DNA of 40,320 nucleotides from positions 1 through 40,320 of the forward strand of contig CAMWID010000026.1 of assembly GCA_947174235.1 (NCBI GenBank). The letters run 5' to 3'. Below are positions 33,087 through 40,320 of this stretch, piece by piece; position 1 is the stretch's first letter; every line of letters starts with the position of its first letter. The position numbers and the translations under genes were made by a program. The notes below the pieces were generated by a model, which did not search any database, had not been told where the DNA came from, and saw only the letters and a program-made list of their open reading frames with translations. This stretch comes from an uncultured Porphyromonadaceae bacterium. Its GTDB lineage: Bacteria > Bacteroidota > Bacteroidia > Bacteroidales > Muribaculaceae.

Positions 33087-35642
33087 TCAGTTGATCAGAA
33101 TGAACGGGACCCAATGATAAGGATCCGGATGACGCCTGCGGAATTCCTTTTGGGTTTCGATGAATGCGGCGTTAAGGTTTGCCGATGTCGGAAGTCTCTT
33201 ATAGAAAGCGTTGATGAATTCCTCAGTGAGTTCGTTGTCTACCGACCATAACGTCAGTAACATGGCTTTGACGCCGGCAAGTTTCAACGCACGTTGCAAA
33301 CCGATGATTCCGTTTATCCTGTCGATATCTCCCTGTGCGGTTTTGCAAGCCGCCAGCACAGCGAGCTTGCAGCCGGAAAGGTCCATACAAGATATCTCCC
33401 ATCCGGTGAGAATCCCGTCTTCCGCCCCGTTCTCAACATCCTCTCCGCTCCATGCCTTGTTGGCGCCAGACATGGCAAGTCCACACGTGAGCAGGGCACG
33501 CTCTTTTGTGCCGTCTATAACATGTTTCCCTATGAAAGCATGGTCTTCTTCCGGGATATAGAATCCGTGTGTGTCGATATGGATCAATTCCGGGGAATTG
33601 CCGTCATATTTCTTGAAAGCGTCTTCCGACGCCCTTCCACCGGAATAATTGTCAACTTTACCTACATGATTCCCGATCCCTTTTATAAGCCGTTTTCCGT
33701 CTATTGGGAGACGAGGGAACTTAGTCATAAAAGCACCTTTCTCGATTTTTACCCTGTAGCCTGCGGTCTCGTTGTCAAGGTCCCAAGTATCGCTTCCCCC
33801 TTTTTCAATATTATTGAAATCCATATTGGAGAATACTGCGGCAGATTTTAGTTTCGTGTCACGTTTCTTTATGTCGGCCACGTCAAAAGCCGCGTTGATT
33901 CTAATAATCTCCACTTTGTCGTTTACAATGCTGTCTCCTTCACCCCATGGGAGGGCACCGATATTGATCATATTGACAATTCCTGTGGGTGACACGTAGG
34001 CACGTCTGTACTTCCGGATATTCTCCAGCAGAGGTCTGAGAGAGTTTCCGACAGTGATTAACTCGTCACGACTGTATTGAAGGGCACGGTGTCTATCTCC
34101 GAGATCCCTTCCTAATCCATAATATACTAATGAATATAAATCCATCGGGCCAAGGTCAATGAATTCATAATTATCCGCCTTATAATCTATACCCAATTTT
34201 TTGTCCTTCATAGGCAGGGCGGTGCATACGATTGCTCCGTAATGCATGATTTCCTTCCCATCCTCTATGTGAGGATATTGGAGAATTTCCACGGCACATT
34301 CGTCTGAGTCAAGATAAGACGGCATGATTACGGTCTGGTTATGATATTCGCTAATTAATGGAGAGAGATTTATTCCTGCACGAAGACCGAGTTCAAGCTT
34401 CTCCATGTTGTTTGCAATCTTTCTGCGTTCATCCTTGTCAGTGATTCTTGCCATCTTGTGTCGCATATCAATGATACTGTTCAGGACAGATTTGAATTCT
34501 TCCGTTCCCGATTCCCTTATAAAGTCGGAGACCCTATTGAAATTCAGAGTCGACAGTGATTTTGTCCTGACACTGTTAAGGTATGCCCCTGAAAGGATAA
34601 ATTGATTGTCGGAATAAGCGTTAAGTCCAATGCCGTGGCTTTTGTTGAGTCTGTCCGCCATTCTCTGCCATAAGATTTCGCTGTCGTTGAGAGAAAAGGA
34701 ATTAAGGTCAAGATAAATGACATCCAGTCCGATGTGTCCCGCGAGATACATCATTGAAGAATATTCATTCTCACTTATGTGGTAGGCAGTGGTAAGCGCA
34801 TCGTTTAGACAAAGTTTGTATGCAAGGACCGCCAATTTGCTATTGAAAAGCTGGTTATAAATCCAATTTGCCCTTTCGTAATTTCCTTGTTTCAGAGTCA
34901 GCGCTTTGGCTCCGAAAATCTGCATCATGACATTATTGACATCCGTCATGTTGTCGGATAAATTGGCTAACAGCTTATTTGTATCTCTCATAAACCTTGA
35001 GGAGACATGTTCAATCAATTCAGTCGCACACCGCAGCATCGCATTTATAGTGAAGTGGGATACTTCCTTTGACTCCATGGAATGCAAGTCGGAGATTGCA
35101 CCTTCGTATATCTCCTTTGCTTTATCGATTTCACCCATCCTTATCAACAGGGTCGCCATGTTGAATCTGTTTCTTATCCAATGGTTGCCAGACATGCGGT
35201 TGGTATTGATACAGAATTCTGTAGTGGTAGTGATCCAGGTAGCTGCGTGGCTGTCTATTCCAGCCGACAGATAGTATTCTGAAGCAGAAACGGAAAGATA
35301 ATGCACATTGTATGTCGCTAATTCCGGAGAGTTATAATAGTCCATAAGGATGTTGAGAGAATGGTGGAGTATAAGCCCCCCGGATATAAAATCGCGCATT
35401 TCCAAAGCTGTGTCGATAACTTTGCTTGCGGTCTCCTCAAACACAAAAGGGGAGAACTCGTCAGATTCCACAAATTCATCCATGGATTTGCATATGACAC
35501 TTGCTATCTCACGCTGGTGGCTGATGAAATCATTTTCCTTAGCCAACTCAAGGACTCTATCATACGTATTGTCATCGGCTTTTATTTCCATGACACCTGT
35601 CATCAGGGAAATTACAACGAGTACAAATGAAACTGTTTTCAT
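33087..35642 (-). CDS. Exported TPR-like/CHAT-domain protease
   Basis: A protein of 851 residues from the ATG at 35642 (MKTVSFVLVVISLMTGVMEIKA, a good signal peptide). The frame is also open from 35744, where an ATG overlaps the caspase stop codon by four bases (ATGA); that start would give 34 more residues before the signal. Residues about 30-500 are helical and TPR-like. The C-terminal about 250 residues are a CHAT (caspase-HetF-associated) protease domain with the dyad His692 (HIDTHG) and Cys766 (LAACKTAQG) and the typical WSVDNELTEEFINAFY and YHWVPFIL ends. CHAT proteases are usually cytoplasmic and act in programmed cell death and defence, so export to the periplasm is unusual. It is coupled to the exported caspase just upstream. 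Confidence 0.88.
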   Translation of the reverse strand: MKTVSFVLVVISLMTGVMEIKADDNTYDRVLELAKENDFISHQREIASVICKSMDEFVESDEFSPFVFEETASKVIDTALEMRDFISGGLILHHSLNILMDYYNSPELATYNVHYLSVSASEYYLSAGIDSHAATWITTTTEFCINTNRMSGNHWIRNRFNMATLLIRMGEIDKAKEIYEGAISDLHSMESKEVSHFTINAMLRCATELIEHVSSRFMRDTNKLLANLSDNMTDVNNVMMQIFGAKALTLKQGNYERANWIYNQLFNSKLAVLAYKLCLNDALTTAYHISENEYSSMMYLAGHIGLDVIYLDLNSFSLNDSEILWQRMADRLNKSHGIGLNAYSDNQFILSGAYLNSVRTKSLSTLNFNRVSDFIRESGTEEFKSVLNSIIDMRHKMARITDKDERRKIANNMEKLELGLRAGINLSPLISEYHNQTVIMPSYLDSDECAVEILQYPHIEDGKEIMHYGAIVCTALPMKDKKLGIDYKADNYEFIDLGPMDLYSLVYYGLGRDLGDRHRALQYSRDELITVGNSLRPLLENIRKYRRAYVSPTGIVNMINIGALPWGEGDSIVNDKVEIIRINAAFDVADIKKRDTKLKSAAVFSNMDFNNIEKGGSDTWDLDNETAGYRVKIEKGAFMTKFPRLPIDGKRLIKGIGNHVGKVDNYSGGRASEDAFKKYDGNSPELIHIDTHGFYIPEEDHAFIGKHVIDGTKERALLTCGLAMSGANKAWSGEDVENGAEDGILTGWEISCMDLSGCKLAVLAACKTAQGDIDRINGIIGLQRALKLAGVKAMLLTLWSVDNELTEEFINAFYKRLPTSANLNAAFIETQKEFRRRHPDPYHWVPFILIN

Positions 35643-35740
35643 TACTTTATTTTTTCTTATGGTTTCATCAATTGTCATGTCGGGGTAAAGTGATGATGTT
35701 TTGGATATTTTAAAAGACCATGATGACAGACAAGCGACAT

Positions 35741-36637
35741 TCATTCATAGATGGTTATAGTTGGATGTTGTATTGCCGTAAAGCACCTTGATTTCAAATG
35801 ACGATTGGATTTGAAATAGTCTCTCCACACCTTGAAATCCGCGCTTTCACGCAGCAGCATATACATGCAGTAGGATAGCGATCCATAATGCTTCTCACCG
35901 ACTTTACGTTCGAAATTCCGTTCATTTTCCCGACAGGCGCTCACCACAGTCATTAAGGTTCCGGAGATATAATTCTCCGGTAAGGTTATGCTCTTCAGAT
36001 AACTCTTGTCAGACGGATTGAAGAAATCAGCTGTCCCGCGCATGAATTCCGGGATGCTGTCAACATCGAAATCTTCCGGGAAATCACAGTCGCCTTTCTC
36101 CAATCCTCGGCTGTAGCAGGCATCGAAGACGATGAACAGCTCACCTTTTACTCCCACTTTCTTTCTGATTTCCTGAAAATATGGGGCAAGTTCATCATCA
36201 ATGATATGGTTTTCTCCGTTATAGGTGGTTCCATTGAGGGAATACCCCTCCGAGCGCGGAGCGTCATATGGTACGATCGCCTCGTCAAATCTCCTCTTCT
36301 CATCTCCGTTGCAGTCAATCACAGGTTGTCCGTGGCATGAGAAATGGAAATAGACAAAGTCTCCCGGTTTACATTCCGCGGCAAGTCCCTTCAAACCATT
36401 GATGATATTATTCTTCGTGGCAGACCTGTTGATGATGGACCTGACTTTAAATCCATTTTTCTCAAGTAAAGGGGAGAGGAGAGTCACGTCATTGTCGCCA
36501 TGTATTCTGCGCCAGCCTGTGCGATCGGTATCATAATCTCCGATCCCCACAAGCAAAGCACGGCTTTCGGCAAAGAGATTTGTATGTGCAGACAAAGTCA
36601 GAACAGTTATCAACAAAAGGATCCGTATTGACAGCAT
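35741..36637 (-). CDS. Exported caspase-like (C14) protease
   Basis: A 298-residue caspase-fold protease with an N-terminal signal peptide (ILLLITVLTLSAHTNLFA). The p20-like core starts at SRALLVGIGDYDTD. The catalytic dyad is His102 (YFHFSCHGQ) and Cys174 (IVFDACYSRG), and DEAIVPYDA fits the substrate-pocket loop of metacaspases. The stop codon overlaps a potential start of the CHAT gene (ATGA), so the two proteases are probably made together. The gene before it encodes a membrane-anchored protein of unknown function 29 bases upstream. Role unknown; a two-protease cascade or maturation of one by the other is a reasonable hypothesis. Confidence 0.88.
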   Translation of the reverse strand: MLSIRILLLITVLTLSAHTNLFAESRALLVGIGDYDTDRTGWRRIHGDNDVTLLSPLLEKNGFKVRSIINRSATKNNIINGLKGLAAECKPGDFVYFHFSCHGQPVIDCNGDEKRRFDEAIVPYDAPRSEGYSLNGTTYNGENHIIDDELAPYFQEIRKKVGVKGELFIVFDACYSRGLEKGDCDFPEDFDVDSIPEFMRGTADFFNPSDKSYLKSITLPENYISGTLMTVVSACRENERNFERKVGEKHYGSLSYCMYMLLRESADFKVWRDYFKSNRHLKSRCFTAIQHPTITIYE

Positions 36638-36666
36638 ATGCTATTTGTTTGCTTCAAGAAATGAGT

Positions 36667-37518
36667 TTAATTCAAGAAAGGAAGAGAGGATGAAAGGTTG
36701 GATTCTTCCTTTTCACCTGATGGGTCAAGACATTTTTCCAATCTTGTATTTAAATTGTATTTCGCTTGAAAGAAAAGATCAAGTATGGCAGACAGATAGT
36801 TCTCGGCATTTGGTATGAACGGACCAAACACTAAGTCCATTCTGCTTTGGATGTGTCGAATTCCGTATTCATCCGGATCAGACAAGATAATCGTGGGGCC
36901 CACGCTATAGTTTGTTTTGTTGATAGTCTCAATTATTAGAGAAAGATTTGTGTCAAGCATGTTGACTTCGTTGAATGGAAGATCCCAGATGCGTAAAAAC
37001 ATTATATTTGGAATGATAAGGAAATTCTCACCTTGAAATTTTATGTAAATATGGTCAATCTCTTCTGATTCTATAGGATCGCATCCCATTACCTTTAAGG
37101 TCTGTAGTAGGAATTCTTTGTTTTCAGTATGAATTTTTTCTTTCTCTGTCATATTCCTTTGGCTTTTAATGTTGTTGTCTTCTGAGGATTGGTTGGATCC
37201 GTTTTCGGTGTCTTCAGACACACTTTTATTGTCGGCGAGCTCGTTTGAAGATGGAAACTCTGTTTGTTCGGCACTTTCATCGTGGGCGATTGGTGCCGGA
37301 CTCATAAGGTCAGATATCAATCTGTCGCGTTGGAGATCGTGTTCAGAAAGAGAATCATCAGGGTCGCACAAGGGTGGACGTTCCGGGCCGGCTCCATCGT
37401 CATAAAAACGTTGTTGGATATCTTCGTTGTCTTTTCTATCCTGAATGGCATTGATAAGCCATCTGATGAAAAGCGCTGTGATAATCATAAATACGATATA
37501 AATAATTTTTCCTTCCAT
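36667..37518 (-). CDS. Membrane-anchored protein with disordered linker, unknown function
   Basis: A 283-residue protein. One hydrophobic helix lies at residues 5-22 (IYIVFMIITALFIRWLI). A long acidic, Ser/Asn-rich linker (about 25-120) follows, then a globular domain (about 125-260) with KFQGENFLIIPNIMFLRIWD, whose pattern recalls the YbjN/type III secretion chaperone-like fold (weak inference). It is placed upstream of the caspase gene with a 29-base gap and downstream of another secreted unknown (27-base gap), so it is part of the protease operon. Confidence 0.75.
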   Translation of the reverse strand: MEGKIIYIVFMIITALFIRWLINAIQDRKDNEDIQQRFYDDGAGPERPPLCDPDDSLSEHDLQRDRLISDLMSPAPIAHDESAEQTEFPSSNELADNKSVSEDTENGSNQSSEDNNIKSQRNMTEKEKIHTENKEFLLQTLKVMGCDPIESEEIDHIYIKFQGENFLIIPNIMFLRIWDLPFNEVNMLDTNLSLIIETINKTNYSVGPTIILSDPDEYGIRHIQSRMDLVFGPFIPNAENYLSAILDLFFQAKYNLNTRLEKCLDPSGEKEESNLSSSLPFLN

Positions 37519-37545
37519 AATTCAGAATTTATGAAGGCATGACCC

Positions 37546-38157
37546 TCAATTTTTGTCTGCGAAAGTTGAATTAATAAGAGGGAAATTGGATAGGGTGAAA
37601 AAGAGATTGTTGAAGAAATCATAATAGTTCTCTTCGGATTCGATCTCCGAGGTGGGAATACCGAAATTGCCGAAATAGACAATATTGTCTACTTTCGTGG
37701 CAAAACATGCGTAAGACATACCGTCTTCATCATCCCCGACTTTCAAGACAAACGATTTCCCGTCTTTCCATCTCTCATCCAATTCACCGGGATATATCTT
37801 AAATTCCAGATTGGCGAGTTCCAACAGATTCATATTTCCGGCTTCAGCAGACCTTGTAACGAAACTTGCTCCAGTGTTGTTGTCAGAGAAACAGAAGTAT
37901 ACGTCAGCGATGGTTTGAGCGAACGTGTAGTCATTTGGCAGGAAAACTCCATAAGCGGTGAAAGATGGGATTTCAACAATCCTGCCGTTCTCTTCGAGAG
38001 GAGAGTTTTCAACGAGTTTATATCCAGCCGGATTTTCGACAACCTTTTTGGAATTGACAGTAGTGGCAGGACTCTCCGATTGACCGGGGATAGAGGCTCC
38101 GAGACAATGAAACGACATCATCAAAGTCACTCCGAAAAAAATAATAGATCTAATCAT
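37546..38157 (-). CDS. Exported protein of unknown function
   Basis: A 203-residue protein with a signal peptide (MIRSIIFFGVTLMMSFHCLGA). The mature part, from about residue 50, has many alternating hydrophobic and acidic residues and looks like a small beta-rich domain; no catalytic motif or family was recognised. It lies between the M23 peptidase (43-base gap) and the membrane-anchored gene (27-base gap) in the same operon, so it may act in the periplasm with them. Confidence 0.7.
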   Translation of the reverse strand: MIRSIIFFGVTLMMSFHCLGASIPGQSESPATTVNSKKVVENPAGYKLVENSPLEENGRIVEIPSFTAYGVFLPNDYTFAQTIADVYFCFSDNNTGASFVTRSAEAGNMNLLELANLEFKIYPGELDERWKDGKSFVLKVGDDEDGMSYACFATKVDNIVYFGNFGIPTSEIESEENYYDFFNNLFFTLSNFPLINSTFADKN

Positions 38158-38200
38158 ATTGCCGATATTTAATGATTTTAAATTTAGTTCGCAAACTCAC

Positions 38201-38734
38201 TTAATTTTGTGTATGATAAGTGTTGAGGTAAGGAGTGGGGTTCATATAGAATGCCTTGAATAAACCATCCGGAGTGTCATCGATTCGAAATGGATTAAGA
38301 ATCAATGAGCCTATGCCGAAATGCAGATGAGAGGGAGTGTTGGCTGCATTTCCGGAATTTCCCACTGTCCCGAGGGTGGATCCGTGCGTTACAACAGACA
38401 ATGGAATAGCCGACACCTTATCCATGTGTGCATAATAATGAAGTCTCCACTTGGGGGCAAGAGAGACAACGACATTCCCCCCTTTGCCCGGCATGTGTCC
38501 TGCATACAGCACCCATTCCACACCTGAAGCAGGATGTATGGTAGTGTTCTTACTTTTAAAAATATCCACACCCTTGTGAGTGATCGATGTACCCCAAGGA
38601 TAATACCAGAAAGATTCCTGATTGTAGTCATTGCGGGTAGCACCTTCAACAGGATTCCTGAAGGAATAGGGTATTAGATACCCCATAGCCATCACTGCTG
38701 CCACACATATCAGTATTTTTTTGTAAAGTCTCAT
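38201..38734 (-). CDS. M23-family zinc metallopeptidase (LytM/lysostaphin-like)
   Basis: A 177-residue peptidase with an N-terminal hydrophobic signal or anchor (residues 5-22). Zinc ligands and catalytic residues of the M23 fold are present: His53 and Asp57 (HKGVDIF), His103 (YYAHMD), and His136 and His138 (SHLHFGI). M23 enzymes cut peptidoglycan peptide cross-bridges. It is a minimal domain without LysM or coiled-coil regulator. It is the first gene of the run leading to the caspase and CHAT proteases, which suggests an envelope-acting protease set. Confidence 0.9.
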   Translation of the reverse strand: MRLYKKILICVAAVMAMGYLIPYSFRNPVEGATRNDYNQESFWYYPWGTSITHKGVDIFKSKNTTIHPASGVEWVLYAGHMPGKGGNVVVSLAPKWRLHYYAHMDKVSAIPLSVVTHGSTLGTVGNSGNAANTPSHLHFGIGSLILNPFRIDDTPDGLFKAFYMNPTPYLNTYHTQN

Positions 38735-38893
38735 ATTTCAGTATGCCAAATTCAACCCTCACAAGCGAAAGTTGAGTTGTTATAAGTTTCTTTGATTAAT
38801 TATACCGATAGTTGAAAAAGGTAAAAAGAAACTCGTCATTCGTGAATTTCGATTGAAGGAAAGTTTCTTTTGATTTTCATTCCGGAAAGGGTT

Positions 38894-39640
38894 TTATTTG
38901 AGGGAGGGGAGGGATCTATGTTGGAGGATGCGGATGCTGCCGACGAGGTCTTTTATGCCGAAATAAACTGCGAGAACAGCCCATATGAGCATGGCTGAAA
39001 AAAGCACGTTTATATGGCTAAGTTTGAAAAGAATTAAAAACAGATAGAACAGTCCTCCGCAGATACAAGCAGCTGCGAATATGATGGAAGCAATATTTAC
39101 CCATTTTGAGATAGAGGGAGCCTGGGGTTGAAGTGCCTGTACCGGATATTGCCTACGTAGTTCGCAATATTTGGCATACAATTCGCCGTCTTCAGAGAAT
39201 TGCGATTCATCAAACGGTGGTAAACCATCTTCTTTGATTGTCCTATACTGAGAAAGACATTTCGAAGAAGCAATCATTGATGCGACTCCGAACAACCCGA
39301 ATATGACGTATGCGAATATATCGGAGCTGTGCAAGGCAAGCAAACCTATTACGGTCAGAATACAATAAATTGCCCAGACGGTCTGACCGATTAACTTATT
39401 GCGGATAATCTTAGCCATCTTCCAGGCATCATTGGTGTAGAATATCTCAAAGATATAAGCACGATTTAGATTGGCTTGATATTGAGTTTCCTGAGCAAAA
39501 AATTTACCGTCGAGTCGGCTGATGAAAAACACGAGTATCAGGGCGACAAAAAAGTCGTTCTGTATCAGTAGAGGGCTTCCGGTAAGCCCGATCAGATAAT
39601 AGACTATAAACCAGAGAAAGAAATAGAAACTTGTTTTCAT
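38894..39640 (-). CDS. Multi-pass membrane protein of unknown function
   Basis: A 248-residue protein with hydrophobic segments near residues 2-45, 90-135 and 185-240, separated by charged loops; a cytoplasmic loop holds Pro-rich SQFSEDGELYAKYCELRRQ. No family recognised. It lies 9 bases behind the 122-residue membrane-protein gene, so the two are cotranscribed. A 159-base gap separates it from the M23 gene; whether it belongs to the same system is unknown. Confidence 0.7.
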   Translation of the reverse strand: MKTSFYFFLWFIVYYLIGLTGSPLLIQNDFFVALILVFFISRLDGKFFAQETQYQANLNRAYIFEIFYTNDAWKMAKIIRNKLIGQTVWAIYCILTVIGLLALHSSDIFAYVIFGLFGVASMIASSKCLSQYRTIKEDGLPPFDESQFSEDGELYAKYCELRRQYPVQALQPQAPSISKWVNIASIIFAAACICGGLFYLFLILFKLSHINVLFSAMLIWAVLAVYFGIKDLVGSIRILQHRSLPSLK

Positions 39641-39649
39641 ATATAGTGG

Positions 39650-40018
39650 TTATCGTAAAAGCAACCAAATCAAAATACCATAGATAAACAACGGCAACAA
39701 CACACAGATTATTACCGAATTGAGAACATAATTGCCGCCCCAACGATTGAACCAATTCAAGAAATTGACAGAGTCTTGAAAAGCCTGATCACACCATTCC
39801 CTAAACGTGTGTATTGTGGCAATGAATATTCTTATCCAGACGCACATAAGAGCGGCAGAGGTTATGGGGAGACCCAGCCAACAGTCGAACATCACGGTCC
39901 AAGACAGAGGTATCAGCAAGTAATATACAAGGATATTCACTTCATTATAAGTCAATCCTGTCTTTTTGCCAATAAACAGCAGCGAATTTGCAACCACAGC
40001 AAATGTTTGTTTAATCAT
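39650..40018 (-). CDS. Small multi-pass membrane protein of unknown function
   Basis: A 122-residue protein with about three hydrophobic helices (around residues 28-50, 52-68 and 97-120) and an amphipathic segment between (REWCDQAFQDSVNFLNWFNRWGG). No family recognised. It is paired with the 248-residue membrane-protein gene, with a 9-base gap. TATCTTTG at 40057-40050 on the minus strand could be its -7 box. Confidence 0.65.
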   Translation of the reverse strand: MIKQTFAVVANSLLFIGKKTGLTYNEVNILVYYLLIPLSWTVMFDCWLGLPITSAALMCVWIRIFIATIHTFREWCDQAFQDSVNFLNWFNRWGGNYVLNSVIICVLLPLFIYGILIWLLLR

Positions 40019-40132
40019 TGTTCAGAATTAAGAAGATGGAATTCCTTTGCAAAGATATATGCCATGTGGCAGTGAATGGTAAACAACCACCTCCAAATGT
40101 ATAAATCGGTAGCGTTATTGTATGAACCGCCA

Positions 40133-40288
40133 TCATTTGCCGAATATGGATTTGATGATAGCTTTGCCGATCTTTCGTTCAAGACCGGCCTTGGTTAGCG
40201 GAATGCCCGTCTCACGAGCAATCTGTTGCTTCACCTGCGTCACTCCCAAAGCCCTCTTCCAAGAGAAAGTTAATCCCGGTATTTTCAT
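40133..40288 (-). CDS. 51-residue basic protein
   Basis: A small minus-strand gene with ATG at 40288 and TGA at 40133-40135. The product begins MKIPGLTFSWKRALG, continues with a Lys/Arg-rich stretch (QQIARETGIPLTKAGLERK) and ends KSIFGK; it has no signal or membrane helix. From memory, similar short proteins with a PGxxFSWKRALG start are annotated as hypothetical in many Bacteroidales. Basic charge would suit nucleic-acid binding, which is only a guess. Confidence 0.6.
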   Translation of the reverse strand: MKIPGLTFSWKRALGVTQVKQQIARETGIPLTKAGLERKIGKAIIKSIFGK

Positions 40289-40320
40289 AAGTCTTTTATA
40301 TTCGTATTTGATATTTAATA

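Overview
The window reads as Bacteroidales chromosome, most likely a Muribaculaceae-type gut commensal (an inference from gene families, not a tested placement). Support comes from Bacteroidota promoters of the TTG-N20-TAnnTTTG type (found intact at four places), the lack of Shine-Dalgarno spacing, lipoproteins with short lipobox signals, OMP beta-barrel proteins with a carboxypeptidase-regulatory domain, a C10 peptidase/serpin pair, and glp and xyl operons of Bacteroidota type. Nearly all genes are on the minus strand. No rRNA, tRNA, CRISPR array or complete insertion sequence was seen.

Left end (1-3165): three translationally coupled minus-strand genes, the last running off the window. The first encodes what looks like a degenerate tyrosine recombinase fused to a NusG/UpxY-type antiterminator. 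About 160 bases upstream lies a 189-base segment bounded by perfect 23-base inverted repeats, with a consensus promoter inside that currently points away from the operon. This looks like a phase-variable operon caught in the OFF state, insulated from its neighbour by a strong bidirectional terminator.

Glycerol block (3171-9813): glpA-glpB-glpC-glpK-glpF, a complete anaerobic glycerol and glycerol-3-phosphate catabolic operon. Then come a lipoprotein C10 cysteine protease with a lipoprotein serpin in one operon (promoter visible), a secreted glycerophosphodiester phosphodiesterase, an outer-membrane beta-barrel protein preceded by a small Cys-rich GG-leader protein, a trehalase-like glycosidase, and a YfiH/PgeF-type laccase-domain protein. 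Two gene remnants sit in the intergenic gaps at 16.8 and 19.3 kb.

Pentose block (19443-26587): transketolase, xylulokinase, xylose isomerase and a XylE-type sugar transporter. The transporter is broken by an exact 506-base tandem duplication whose removal restores a 491-codon frame. Next are a CaCA-type cation exchanger, a LysR regulator and a two-part ThrE/YjjPB-type exporter with a tiny membrane protein.

Right end (30.4-40.3 kb): an accessory-looking island with an ECF sigma factor and a membrane anti-sigma-like protein carrying in-frame tandem repeats, a VWA protein, and an operon encoding an M23 peptidase, two uncharacterised exported or anchored proteins, an exported caspase-like protease and an exported CHAT protease. 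Two uncharacterised membrane proteins and a 51-residue basic protein close the window. An exported caspase plus CHAT pair beside a sigma/anti-sigma switch is, with the left-end inverton operon, the best candidate here for an undescribed system.
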